Shown here one piece after another: positions 25,060 to 37,218 of a stretch of 64,000 nucleotides of DNA. This DNA is from Burhinus oedicnemus. Taxonomy: Eukaryota > Chordata > Aves > Charadriiformes > Burhinidae. How positions within the stretch are numbered: position 1 is the stretch's first letter; the number at the start of each line of letters is the position of its first letter. Below the pieces are notes generated by a model, which saw only the letters and a list, made by a program, of their open reading frames with translations, was not told where the DNA came from and ran no database searches. The DNA lies in NCBI GenBank assembly GCA_008921705.1, contig VFFE01006098.1:518000-581999 (forward strand), in the 5' to 3' direction. A program made the position numbers and the translations under genes.

Positions 25060-25810
25060 GTCCAGAGGGACCTCATCAAGCTTGAGAAATGGACCAGTAG
25101 GAACCTCATGAAGTTCAACAAGAAGAAGTGCAAAGTCCTGCACCTAGGGAGGAACAGCCCTAGGTGCCAGTATATGCTGGGGGGACCCAGCTGGTAAGCA
25201 GCTTGGCAGAAAAGGACCTGGGGTTCCTAGTGGACACGAAGTTGACAAGCGGTATCCTGTGTTGCATTGCTAGCAGATTGAGGAAGGTGATCTTTCCCCT
25301 CTATTCAACACTGATGAGGCCACACCTGGAGCACTGTGTCCAGTTCAGGGCTCCCCAGTACAAGAGAGACATGGACATACTGGAGAGAGTTCAATGAAGG
25401 GCCACAAGGATGGTGAACGTATCGGAGCATGTCTGCCATGAGAAGGGGCTGACAGAGCTGGGACTGTTCAGCTTGGAGAAGAGAAGGTTCAGAGGGGTCT
25501 TATTAATACATATAAATATCTGAAGGGAGGGTGCAAAGAGGACAGAGCCAGACTCTTTCCAGTAGTGTCCAGTGACAGGATGAGAGGCAATGGGCACAAA
25601 CAGAAACACAAGACATTCCCTCTGAACATCAGAAAGCACATTTTTACTGTGAGGGTGACTAAGCACTGGCACAGGTTGCCCAGGGAGGTTGTGGAATCTC
25701 CATCTTTGGAGATCTTCAGAAGCCATCTAGACACAGTCTTGAAGGTTGGATCAGATGACCTCCAGAGGTCCCTTCCAACCTCAACCAGTCTGTGATTCTG
25801 TGATTCCATG
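25060..25810 (+). mobile_element. CR1 LINE 3' fragment
   Basis: This is a 5'-truncated CR1 copy. From about 25060 it matches the CR1 RT tail (CCAGAGGGACCTCATCAAGC, then MKFNKKKCKVLHLGR). It runs through the conserved C-terminal blocks to a 3' UTR with GATCAGATGACCTCCAGAGG and a short terminal repeat TGTGATTCTGTGATTCCATG. The 3' UTR wording (CTCCAGAGGTCCC) places it nearer to the 36.8-41.2 kb and 43.1 kb copies than to the copy at 1-790. The left boundary is approximate; the first 30-60 bases before 25060 may also belong to it. Confidence 0.92.
25094..25795 (+). pseudogene. CR1 ORF2 C-terminal remnant, broken
   Basis: Readable blocks are MKFNKKKCKVLHLGR (from about 25109), FLVDTKLTSGILCC and PHLEHCVQFRAPQYKRDMDILERVQ (read over 25220-25397; long block not written in full elsewhere), then [37 protein letters not shown] and IFRSHLDTVL in the frame 25565-25795. 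Frameshifts and stops separate these blocks. Compared with the copy at 1-790, the stretch between LVD and ASRL is about 16 residues shorter, so part of the MSQQC...KAN segment is lost. The usual stop after the last Leu codons is missing and the frame runs into the 3' UTR. It is non-functional. Confidence 0.85.
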
Positions 25811-26147
25811 AAGTCATACCAACCAGCTTGTATATCCAAGACAAAGTTCTGTATCCTACAAAGGACCAAAACTACATTACCAAGTGCAGACTCAATAGTG
25901 GTCCTGGGAAGTTCTGACTTGTCTCTTGCAGCCACATGTTGTTCTTTGAGAAATTACCTTTTTTTGGTGGCTGTAGAGATGGGCTTTAAGGAGGGTCAGG
26001 AGAGAGAAGGATGGTGGGGGGACACTCACACAATGTTATGAGTCAGCATTTAGATTCTTCAAATACAAGGTGAATCATTCGGTGTGTTTCAGGGATTCAG
26101 GGCCTTAGGCCCATGGCAACAACCACCATAATATTTGCCAAATGTTA
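25811..26147. other. Spacer between two CR1 copies
   Basis: About 340 bp of non-repetitive DNA separates two forward-oriented CR1 3' fragments. It has no gene and no repeat that I recognise. Confidence 0.6.
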
Positions 26148-26395
26148 CCACGGTTTTAAACTGAAAGAGAGTAGATTTAGATTAGATATTAGGAAGAAAT
26201 TCTTTACTCTGAGGGTGGGGAGACACTGGAACAAGTTGCCCAGGGAAGTTGTGGAAGCCCCATCCCTGGAAGTGTTCAAGACCAGGTTGGGTGGGGCTTT
26301 GAGAAACCTAGTCTAGGAGGGTTGGAACTAGATGATCTTTAAGGTCCCTCCAACTCTAACCATTCTATGATTCTGTGATTCTATGATTCTATGCT
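26148..26395 (+). mobile_element. CR1 LINE 3' end, short copy
   Basis: A roughly 250-bp CR1 3' end. It begins around the GGTTTTAAACTGAAAGAG block, encodes the last ORF2 residues ([45 protein letters not shown]) with a TAG stop at 26314-26316, and continues with TTGGAACTAGATGATCTTTA in the 3' UTR. The element ends with four 8-bp units, ATTCTATG-ATTCTGTG-ATTCTATG-ATTCTATG, at 26362-26393. This is the clearest terminal repeat in the window. Subfamily wording resembles the copy at 1-790. Confidence 0.95.
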
Positions 26396-27310
26396 GATGA
26401 CAATTGTCAAAGAGGAGAGGAGGGCTACTGAGCTTTTGACTTACCAGGTTGTGAAATGGCCTGGTACCACAATGGTCCTTAGAGAAGGTGACTTAGAGAG
26501 GCCTGGATGTCTCACGGTGTATACATTTCATTCACTCCTGCTTGTAGTCTGATTTTCTTTCCTTCATCACACCCAAGAATCAATTTAAACTTTTTCTTGA
26601 AACTGCAGACTGTTTTGCGTGGGGATTTTTGTGTGTAATTTGTTTGTGACTGTCTTGTGGAACAAAAGCCAGGGAGGGAAAAAGCAACTCAACTTGATGA
26701 ACAAGGCTCAGATAGTAGATACCAAAGAAAACTTTGCTGTTATCCAGTGGCAACCCCTAGCATTCTGGAAGCTCCTTAGCTCAGTGAAGTGATGCTGTGG
26801 CATGGAGACACCTCCTGAACTCTGAGGAGAAGTCACCGAGCAAAGGTCAAAGACAACTCCAAAACATCCTCCACTAAATGTCACTGCATTCCTGCATGAT
26901 GGCATTTTAATGAGCACCAACTGTTTGCTTTTTGTCAAGATTTCCAAATAAGTGAAGACAATATGACACTGGAAGGAAAAGAATCATATTTAGGCCATTT
27001 CATAATGTCTATAAATCTTCCTGCCTCCAAAAGTTAATAACTGCAATTAGGAGCAAAAGGAGACAGTTAAGCTCCGATAGCTGTCAAAAAAGTGTGCTGT
27101 AAACTTCTAGAAAATTTAAGGACGTCTGTAGGTCACCACTAGTAGGCATTGTATTGTGGAAAGGGTTAACAGAGACCCACAGACACAGATTTTAACATCC
27201 CATCAATTTGTTTTTCCCTGTGTTTTGGAGAACTCTCCATAATCACACAGACTTTGGATTGGAAACCTTCTTGCTGAAGCCTGCCTGTCAGCAGATGGAC
27301 AAGGGGAGCT

Positions 27311-27334
27311 CTCTGGAAGAGTCTCTGGAAGAGA
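27311..27334. repeat. 12-bp tandem duplication
   Basis: Two adjacent copies of CTCTGGAAGAG(T/A) lie head to tail. It is a simple short duplication, probably from replication slippage, with no evident function. Confidence 0.8.
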
Positions 27335-29824
27335 CATTGAGGGTTGAGCCAGTAGCCTCCTTGGTTTAAATGAGCAGCCCAGCTGGCTGAACTTCAGGGA
27401 TGTTATCTTGTCCATAACTTGAAGGTTACTACCCACTCCCAACCTGCACAGAGCTGTAAAACAACCTGCAATTATAAAGCCAGAAACTTCTCCTCATTCC
27501 TGGCTTTTGACGCCCTGATGATAGAGTTTACCATTCTAGCTACTTCCCATAGCATTGCTGAGAGCAATTTTTCAGTGTTGCTGCGTGGGACAATGACTTC
27601 GTGCCCTTGGTATACTTAGTCATCTCCCCCCACGAGGGAGTAGCAGGGTCAAAGCACTATCTATCTCTTGGCAATGCTGGCCCAGCGCTGGTTGCAGTGT
27701 GGCTGTTCGGAAGATATCAGTCATGAAGATCCTCATGATACTTGTGGCATCAGAAGAGAAGCAGAGCCTGTATGGACCCACTGATGCGTAAGATAACCAG
27801 GGATGGAGCAGGTCCCTGTGATCTTCTTGCAATGCTCCTTGTCACCTGTCTTCTGCATCTCAGTCATGGCTTTGCGGGGGACTTCTTGAGTCCCCAACAG
27901 GTATGGCTGCTTCTACACCTGAAAGGGAAAGAACCATCATTTGACCTTTGGCTGTTCATGATTGGAACAGAGATCCCAGGAGATGCCTGAAAACCTGGGC
28001 TGGCTGTCACCGGTGTGGGGAAAGAGTTAGGAGAGCAGCCAATGCTACCGGAAGAAGTCATTTTCTGTTCTCCAGCAGTAGCTACCATCTGACATATACC
28101 CACAGCCCATCGACAGTGGAATCCAGCTTCACAGACTCTGGGCCAATATTCAGTAAGATTTTGGTGTCATGACTATTTCTGTGCACCTCTGCTGTGTTGT
28201 ACCCACACAAAGATGAAGCAAAATCATAGACACTGGAGTTGTCCTTGTTGTAAAATCCCTCCTCCTTCAACTGAGAAAGCTTCTCTGAAATCACATAGGA
28301 TTTGAAGAGACTTGCACACAGCAAAATAATTCTAACTTCACCCATTTTAGGGCAGTAGAGCACACACACAGACACACTATCAACCATATGCCCATACCCA
28401 TTCACAACATCTGTCACGGAGGCAAAGTCCTTTGCTCCATGATGAAACAACTCCTCCACACACCACAAGGCATCTGGATTTGATTTTTCATGTCATTTTA
28501 TATGAGAGAGGGAAAGAAGTCACAAAGCAGTTGAGTGGCTTGCTGAAGGTCATGGTATTCAAATGCGTAACAAGACCTTTTACCTTGGGGCTTAATTCCC
28601 AGTCCTGTACATTGGTCTCTTGAAGAACAGACAGGATTTAAAAAACACCCAAGGTAAGAGGAGAGCTGAAATCCAGGTAATAAGTCTCTAGAATTTAAAT
28701 TTAGCCCCAGGACAATACAAGCAATTTTTTAGCTACATTGAAGGTGATGTGTGTTGTGAGGGAGCCCACTATATGTGGTCATTTGAGGGACTTACTTCCA
28801 TACAGAGCTGGCGGGAAGCAGGGTTGTGGGAAACTCAGGAAACACAACAGTCTGAGAGCAGATACCAGCCCAGTGCCCGCTTCCAACCCAAAAGTAACCC
28901 AAACATAAATGCACATCACAGTAAAAGTCTGTTCTATATCCAGGAACTGAAACCATCTCCTCTCCCCTTAGAAAAAAAATAAAGCAAAAAAAAAGAGCCC
29001 TCCCTCTTCTTGCAGTTGAAAATCTGCCAGTTTGTAAGTGCTAACTATTATTTCAATTTCTCTCTTCAGTGGCTAGAAAGTGCTAATATTTTTGGCTCTG
29101 TCCCAGCTGACCTGACCTCTCTGACATCCTATATCACACGAAAACCCTCCTGTAGATCTATGCTGGTGATAGTGTCATAAAAAGCACAGAAGGGTAGGGA
29201 GGCGAGGGACTGGGGAGGGAAGAGAAAGGAATGATTAAACAAAGCAATAGCCAGGCACCCACATAAAAATCTATCTATGTGATGAAGCTGCAATAAATGT
29301 GGCACATCAGAGCTTTCATATAAATGGTCAGGGTAAAATATATTTTTATATATATATGAAAGAGTAGTTTAAAAATTACTCTGAGCCCACATTCCTCCCT
29401 CCAAAAAAAGAAAAAAAAATTGTCTTAAGTGTAGCATGTTATTGATTTTTTATAAGTCAGGGCCAAATTTATTGGAGAGAAAAGTTCATTATTTAGTAAT
29501 CCCACAGCTCAATCTGTTGTGCTGGCCATTAACCCTCAACAGTTCCCATGATAAACTCCCTGTGAACTCTCTCCATGTGTTGCCTCGATGAACTGCAGAT
29601 GAATTTTGCTGAGTGCTCGTTCAGCTTTGCCTGTATATTCATCGTGCTTTTTGCTGACACAGATCTCAACTCACCTGGGTACTATAGCAGTATCCGTACC
29701 CACCTTGGCTTCCACACAATGCCACTTCCCAGGAATCACCCTCCAAGCCATCATCACTCATTTATAAACCCTCTGTGGGTCCCATCCATGCTGACTATAA
29801 GCAGAAGAATATAAAGACTGAGCA

Positions 29825-29996
29825 ACCACATGCATATGCATTAAATGCACCAACTCCCTTAATCCTCCCACAATTCTTAATTGAATTGATATCAATGATT
29901 CAAAAAGTATAAATATGTGGGAAAAGGAGCTTTTTCACAAGCATCATGGCATCATTGATGCTTGATGGGCATGTGTGAGCGCACATGCATAGATAA
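29825..29996. promoter_or_regulatory. Candidate enhancer with POU MORE palindrome
   Basis: This AT-rich segment of about 170 bp carries several two-fold symmetric motifs. ATGCATATGCAT at 29830-29841 is an exact match to the MORE palindrome bound by POU-factor dimers (established for Oct-1/Oct-4/Oct-6-type proteins). ATTGATATCAAT at 29885-29896 is a perfect palindrome made of two ATTGAT (ONECUT-type) half-sites. GCATCATTGATGC lies at 29949-29961, and GCATGTG-6 nt-CACATGC at 29969-29988. TTAATTGAATTG lies between them. Individual 12-bp palindromes are not rare in 64 kb, but the exact MORE 12-mer is expected about 0.004 times at equal base use. Function is inferred from motifs only. Confidence 0.35.
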
Positions 29997-30750
29997 AACA
30001 CAAGTATGTGCAACTCTGCATTGACACCAATTACTCTGAACATACACATCAATGCGAAGCTCTGTGGTGGGGTGCTGTTGCAGCCCTACACAAGGACCCC
30101 AACATTTTTCTGCCTGAGTTCTACATGTCCAGTCAAGTAACATGGGAAATGCTGTGGCACAAGGGTCAAGACAGAATAGCAGTAAATGCTACTTTTCTTA
30201 TCAAATGGCATTTCATTCCCACCTTGCACAGGTGGACAGCTCTGCTCTGGGTAAAGGTTTGCTGGGAATAAGGCAGGGGAAGCAGAATTATAAAAAACGC
30301 TGTGGTGAAATTATGAGGGGAGGCAAAATATATTTGCCTTATATGTGAAATCTATCTTGGTAAGTCATTTGATAGAGTAGATGAATTGTTCATCCGAGGC
30401 AGGTTGAAATACAGAGTGTGAAGGAAAGAAATAATTGAAACCAGCCATCGTAAACATTCAGGGTAAGGGAAATCATGCATTCAGGAAAGGTCCTAATCAT
30501 CTGGTGACCATGAGGCAGGTTACAAAATACAGGGCAGCGTCATGGAAAAGGAGCTATTGCTTCACTTACCACTTCATTCCAACTCTCATAAATCAGTGCT
30601 CTTTCAGCATTCCAACTTCTCAGAGACAGCAGGCACTGATCCCTCTTGTGCTGATGTAATGCTTTGGCTTGATAGAGAACCCCTTGAGTTTCATTGGCCC
30701 AGAGATAAAGAATGCAGCACCAGTGAGGAGAATAAACACAGGTGAACAGT

Positions 30751-30880
30751 CGAATTACCATTAATCATTGAGTTATAACAAATCAGCTGAGATGTAGGTT
30801 ACATTAGGACAAGAGCATACACCAGCCAGTTATGGCATCTCTGCCGACCGATGGTAATTTATTAATTTGTGTTGATGGAT
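30751..30880. promoter_or_regulatory. TAAT-rich candidate non-coding element
   Basis: The segment contains repeated homeodomain cores: GAATTACCATTAATCATTG at about 30752-30770 and ATGGTAATTTATTAATTTG at about 30851-30869. AATTACCAT (30753-30761) recurs inverted as ATGGTAATT (30851-30859), 90 bp away. Such spaced TAAT sites are usual in developmental enhancers, but the evidence here is motif content alone. Confidence 0.22.
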
Positions 30881-33800
30881 TTTCGTGGGATGCTTTTCAG
30901 CAGGGCATCTAAGAAAAAGGAACAACACTCAACCATCACTAAGGTGCAAGACAGTTAATAGATGTGCACAAGCCCTGCTTTGAGAGCTGTACAGGAATTT
31001 TTTTCTTTGGGAAGCTGGCTGGCATGTGACTTCTTACTTTGCCAATGCAGCAAGCAATTGCACTGTGGGCTTAATGGATGCAGACTTTATCCTGCAGAAG
31101 GTTTTGCCTCCCTGTGGGCATCAGCTAACTAAGTGTCTCCATCACCTCCTGAAGGAGGAGTGGGAAAGACCAAGGCATGGTCCTGTGCCCCATCTGCCCT
31201 ACTGCTTCCTCCTTCTTCCATACTCACACAGTGATATGAACGAACAACATTGCTGATAAGTGATGAAGACCTGTCACGGACTTTAGATCATTCACCCATT
31301 GGTTGTCCTGAATGCACCTGCAGGAAGCTGGGCAGCAGACAGTTTTGGACCAGTCCCCAGCCTTGTAGGCTGTGGTTGGTTTTTTCATCTGTAGCTAAGG
31401 ACCCTGTTCATCTGCTAATGGACTGAGGGTACAAGGAGCCCTCCAAGCTCCCCACAAAGAAGGTGCTGACCTGCCTAGCAGAAACTCAAAGGTTCTTTTT
31501 TTTGTCCAGTACCTTATAACTGCCCTTCAAGCAGCTACAGCTAGTCTCGCTGACTGTGTAGGATAACAGTGTTTTTTTCTGAGCTGGGCCTGCCTCAGAA
31601 ACTGGGAGATAACCTTGCTCAGCACCAGCACTCGTTTCCATACAGAGCAAGTCAAGCGCCTTTGCTAGGGTCCCAATCACAGTCACCTTCTCCAAAGCTG
31701 TCTCTTTGCTTTTCATAGGACAGCACTGGGCTGTGACTCCTCCTGGGATCAGTTAATGATATGTCATTGTGGATATGTATGAAACCACCTGAATCCAAGT
31801 GGGATTAGGAAAGTTCATTACATGATTACTCAGCTTGTGCTTTGCTAGGCACTACCAGCTCACCCAAAGGTTCATTGGATGGGTTATTCCCCAATCTACC
31901 CATCCCCATGCACCTATAGGATAAGCCACAAGGCAGTAGTAACAACTTGAGTTGATCATACTATTTCCAGAAAAAAAAAATCTACCGTGAGAAGCGACGT
32001 CATATACATCAGATAGCCAACCATAATCAAGGAGTGACCAATTTATTTTGTAAATAATCTGTGTCTTAAAAATATGTTATCTCCACCATCTCTGCAGATC
32101 TAGATGGTTTTGAAGTCACATTTCTGAGGTGGTTCAGGTGTTTCCTCCCTGCACTAAGGAAGCAGAGGTTTGGGGCAGGAAGGGCAAGAAAATCCCATTA
32201 ATGGGGAACCTTCCAGTCTGGGGATATGCATGTCACAACACAGAGAAGTCCTTCTAGATGTGGCCAGATAAATAGATTGAGAGGGTTTAAAAGCCTCTTC
32301 TCTTGCCCTCATCCTTCCTGTCCCATGGCTGGTGTGGAGGGGAAGGGAACAAAACAGAGCCAGAGCCAGTGGAAATCCTGCCACCTAATAGCCTGTATCC
32401 TTTAATAAAGCCTCATGTCGTGTGTGAAAATAAATCACTCTTCCCCGGGGCAATGAACTCACTTCCTAAGCACCTGCCAGGAGGTTTCTCAAGTTTAAAA
32501 AACAGCAGGACTTGGTGTTTGGAGGTTATTTATTTATGTGTTGGTTAATTCTGATTCCTCTACTCATATGACAAAAACCTCCAGGAAAAACTGGGTTTGA
32601 ACAGGTATTTCAGCTGCTTTCTGTGACAAGCCAGTGCTTTATGCAGCCAACACGCACACGGAAGCAAAGCTCCTTGGCAGAAACTAGCTAACAAACATTG
32701 CACCTCCTGTGCATGGTCCCTTCAGGGGGCTGCAAAAGGAGGGGCGGGAGTGTCCCAGGGAGTAAGACGTGTAGGACTGAAACCCTTCCTGCCCTGGTGC
32801 ATCTGAGCAGTCATTTCCAACCTCCTCCTGTGCTGGAGATGGGTGGATAACTGTAGGACCTGTTGCCTGCATGGGACTCTTCATGACTGTAAAAAATAAA
32901 GGCCCTGAGCTGTAGCTGCTATTTCAGATAAATCCAAGAAAGAAGCAGGTATTACAAGTGAAGAGCACTTCAATTTGGCTACAAAAATGAATAGCGCTGG
33001 GGCTGGGCTTTCCTAAAAGCATCATTTATTGTTGGCAAAGCTGTTGCTTATGCCTCAGCCTTGCCAAAGACATCTGGTCTTTTCCTCTGTACCCACAGCA
33101 CTGATACAACCCTCTTCTCCAAAGGCTTGGATGCAGCCTCAGATACAGGAGGTAAAACAGCACCTTGGATGCGGTGGGTACCAAGGAAAGCCTTTGACAT
33201 CAGTGAGGCTGACACTCGAGTTGGACCAGGGCCCCACTTCGTGTGCCCTGGCTTGACAAGTTAACAGAGCTTTGCCAATCTGCAGAGACACTTCAGACTT
33301 CCAGGACTGCTCATCGCTTTATCCAGGTCACTTGATTTTTAGGCCTGACAGGGGCCAACGCAGCTTTTCCTCTGCCCGCAAGCACTGGCTGTGTTTGCAG
33401 CCATCTCTCAGAAGTACAGCAAAAAGTTTTAAATCCTCTTTTTGCTTCCAGGGCCAGGGAGGTGAAAAAAAGTTCTGAGAAGTGCCCAGGAACTAGGAAA
33501 GAGTACACAAACTTGTTTTATGGGGGAGGTCTGGCTGATGAGCTTTTCACAGGAGAAATTTGTTTGCTTTTTTGGACTTTGTGACAGAGGGACCATAGCA
33601 TCCAACAGTTGGGAGTGGACCTTGGACATAATTTAGTGAGGAGTAAGGCACTCATTTTTACCTAAAGGAGATACTTGGTCATTGACCAAAATAATTTAGC
33701 ACTACCTCAACATTTGTAGAGCAAGATGTGTCTTATTTGGTTAAGCCAGGTTAAGGGCAGATCTGATCACCAAGGTAGCTTTCTTTGGTTTGCAGGTGTT

Positions 33801-36800
33801 CAGCCCAAAATCATACATGTAATTCAGCGTGTTTGGTGGAAACTACTTATAGCCTTTCCAGAGCACCATGTTGTGCTTGTAGAAGCCTTTACCAACCCTT
33901 TCAGCTTGTTTCATTTTTTAAAGAATGAGCAAATCAGCACACCTATGTCTCATAGGAGCAGACTGGCAGCCTTTAAATCTCCTTCAACAGCAGCGAGGGA
34001 ACTGAAATTAAATGGCATGAAGAGCCAAGATTTGTGGCCCTTACAACATCTGTGATTTATGGTTCATAGACACAGAAAAAGACGTTTTTCCATCTCACTC
34101 ATTATTAGGCTCTTCCATTGACTGCTAGTTAAATTTTGTCTGGGAATTACTCAGAATAAACATTTAAATCTCCAACAACATATTGAATAACATCGTTCCA
34201 AGAAGCATAAATAAAACAGATCTGTGTCTTCAGCCATCTGCATGCAATACTGTTTATGTTTCAAGCCCTGGTCCAGTGAACTTCAAGATGTAATGTCTTG
34301 GGGAGATGCATCAGACATACGGGTTCATCCATAACCCACGAGCTCTGGCACAAAGTGGAGATGACAATGCTGTCTTGTGGTTGATGCAAAAACCATCACA
34401 CCTTCAGGGGAAGAAAAGCTGTGGCCGGAAGACAAACAGTTTATAGTTACTTGGCTGTGTTTATTCATTAAACAGAGGTCCAAAGAATATTGGTCCCCAG
34501 GGCCAATGGAGTTTGGAGTGATGGAGTTCAGCATTTCACTACGGCTCCCACTCCAGAGAAGGGTCTCCCATTTTTGCCTTTCATCCTACGTACAAAGAGA
34601 ACCCATTCCCGTGGCACCTTGAGGCTCCCTTCCCAACAGGGCAGGAAGGCTTCCGCACAGGTTGATCCGAGCATGAAGGTCCCCAGGGTTGCCTCAGGTG
34701 TGCTGGGTAGGCACATCCTCGAAGTACAAGCACCCTACAAACAACAGTGCTTCTCTGACTCAAGTGACAGTTGCTTCTGGTTTAAATTCCTTGTATTGTT
34801 TATGTTTTAGCTACACCTTATGCTATGTCATAGTTTGCTGTCTGTGGCCTGCAGACTCTCTGAGGGCACAAGAAGTTACTTCAAAAGGCAACGAGAAAGA
34901 CCATTTACTGTCAGTCTTTTACCCCTCAAGCTGTATTCACATGCCTTGGTGCGTTTTCTTCAGCAGCAGCAAGGTGTGAATCGAAGAAGGCTCGTGAAGA
35001 AATTAGGGAATGAAAATATCATATATTATGATGGAGCACCTTTTTGTGATGCATTCCCTAAATCGTGTTTGGTGTCCAAAGAATCGCTGTGAGGTTTTTT
35101 ATGACTGTAAGCATGAGATAAAGAACATCTTGGTGGTTTACCCCATGTAACACATGTTAAAATACATCTCAGAGCAGATCCTGATTTCCAGCCCAGTGAA
35201 CAGACAGCAAAACATAGCCTCTTCCCATCCCACCTTGGAGGATTAGACCAGTTTACAGCCAAACAATCTCCAGCTGACTAATGCTGGTTCAAATGACTCA
35301 AACATTTTTCTTTGCCTCTTTCTTAGACAGGCAACTGAGAGCTAAAATGACTGCATTAGAAGACCTTGGCTGAAGGAGCAACTTGCAGCCCCCTGACCTA
35401 GGACAACGGAAGGTTCAAGACCCTTCATGGTGCTTTTACTATGTCCTTCAGCTCCATGAAGAGAAGGAAATTCTCCTCTGGTATGTAAGACTGAGGTGCT
35501 GCAAAACAGGGCAGCTGTTCTCCAAACTAGCACAGTACTGCTGCAAAACAAATAGTTAAAAATATAAAGCAACAGCTTGAGAGAAAAAATATATTATACT
35601 GAATATACTTACACTGAAAATGCTTAGATGTACACTGTGTGGCACAGCATTTGTATCCACAGCCTTTGACCAACACATTTTGGCTCATAAAATGTCTCAA
35701 AATCTTGTAAAGTGTCTTAAAATACTGTGTCATGGCTGTCAGGCAGATGAAGAGACTTTCGCTCCTCCACCCAGCAAAGTGTGCTGGGCAGTAACCAACA
35801 CATCACATTTGGGCTGCTCCAATGTGGGAGCACATCACAGCATTTCTCACACTGGAAACTTTGCTAATTACTATGGGGACTAAAATGACACAGGCATTGG
35901 TTGAATTGACCACTTGGAGATGGCTTGAAAATAATTTACAGATATATTTGTGTGTTTTCCAGGAACAAGTGGACAAGCTAGAAAGTTCTGTGTCAAAATT
36001 TCTGTTTTTCTTTTATCATAGGTTTTCTGTTATCAACAGGCTATGTGTGGGTGGGTGCTACAGAAAGAGAAAGGACAAACATTTCTGTGCTTTCACCATA
36101 GTTTTTCCAAGTTTGTGATTTTCCTTGTTTTATTTTTCTTTCATTTTGACAAATCAATCCTAGGTTATGGAAAAATTACAGAAAAATAAATATTTCCACC
36201 TTTCCATCTGACTTTTTTGGCTGAGAGTAGAATTACAGTGATAGAGTTGGTATGGACTGTGATTGACTGGTCTGTATGGAGGGTGGAGAGATAAAAGTAT
36301 CATCCTTTCAGTTCACCCACTGCAGCAAGTGCCCTAGACCTTACAGCAAGGAAGAGCTCATATGTCTACCAAGCCCCACCACGATTCAGACAAGCCTCTT
36401 ATTATCTTGTTATCTGACAATGAGTTCCAACAAATTTCTTGCATACAGGCCATTTGATAACTTTTCTGCATTAGTGACCTTATGAGCATATTGACTTTGC
36501 AGGAATTGATAGGACCACACTAGTGCATCTCTAAGGAAGTCCTTCACAGAATTGTTCCACATCTCTGGGGGCTTCCACATGAGGGTTTCCATGTCACTAC
36601 CTCTAAGGTCCAGGAAGGTTGTTGAAGAAGAAAGTAATCTATATTGGCAATCATGGCTTATTGTAGATGGACTGTGCTGACACAGAAGAAGATGCTAAGT
36701 GGAAATGATAGGAGTTGGGCTGGAAAGACATGAAGATGATGAAGGGTTTCACAAATTTATGGAAAATTAGTTAGGAAAATCCATATCTATTTGCCAAGGA

Positions 36801-36829
36801 GACCAGCTCCAGTGCAGGTGAGTCCTCAC

Positions 36830-37218
36830 TGGGGAAGGTGATCGAGGTGGAAAGGGCCAGCAAGGGGGTCTTTTTGGGGCTTTTCGAAGCCAGGAAAAGC
36901 GTCTAGCTCATGCCGGAACCGGCAGCTCGAGGGTGGGCTGCTGATGGGGCAGGGGGCGGAGCCAACACCACACGCAGCAGTTCTAAACGAGTGGTCCCTG
37001 AGCACCCAACACACAGGTAGCCAGTGGGCATCACCGTGTCGAGAGCAGGCAAGCAGGGTGCAGCATCTCACACAGTAGATCACTGCAAGCCTTGAGACGA
37101 AGCCGGCCACGGGCTGGGTGAGCACAAGCAGAGGAGCATCAGCCCGCAGGGGGATGTGCTCAGGGCGTGCAGGAGGCAGGCAGCAGTGATTGGTCACCTC
37201 CTTGCTCAAGAGAAGAAC
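36830..37218 (+). promoter_or_regulatory. CR1 5' leader with internal promoter (inferred)
   Basis: The roughly 390 bp before the ORF1 start are clearly richer in G, C and CpG than flanking DNA (for example GGGGCAGGGGGCGGAGCC near 36945 and GAAGCCGGCCACGGGC near 37101). CR1 elements are transcribed from a promoter within their 5' region, so this is the place where it would lie; no specific promoter motif is demonstrated. An upstream in-frame extension of ORF1 to 37156 exists, but the ATG at 37219 matches the usual CR1 ORF1 start. Confidence 0.5.

Larger units (their letters stand above)
26396..36829. other. Unique non-coding stretch, no gene seen
   Basis: About 10.4 kb without a recognisable gene or transposon. 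It contains a 12-bp tandem duplication, CTCTGGAAGAGW twice, at 27311-27334 and an isolated frame of 128 codons on the minus strand at 28082-28468 that I do not recognise. It also holds A-rich patches (28973-28994, 29402-29420) and AT-rich, palindrome-rich segments at 29825-29996 and 30751-30880 that are listed separately. Confidence 0.55.

Noticed and set aside
25489..25935. 148-codon minus-strand frame over a CR1
   Set aside because: It is the antisense of the CR1 C-terminal ORF and 3' UTR, not a gene.
31995..32002. CGACGTCA, close to a CRE (also TGACGTCG at 59706-59713)
   Set aside because: Each has one mismatch to the 8-bp CRE, and single short motifs like this occur by chance.
37156..37218. 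Upstream in-frame extension of CR1 ORF1
   Set aside because: The ATG at 37219 matches the usual ORF1 N-terminus (MATRRPKATARKN); the extension is probably leader sequence.
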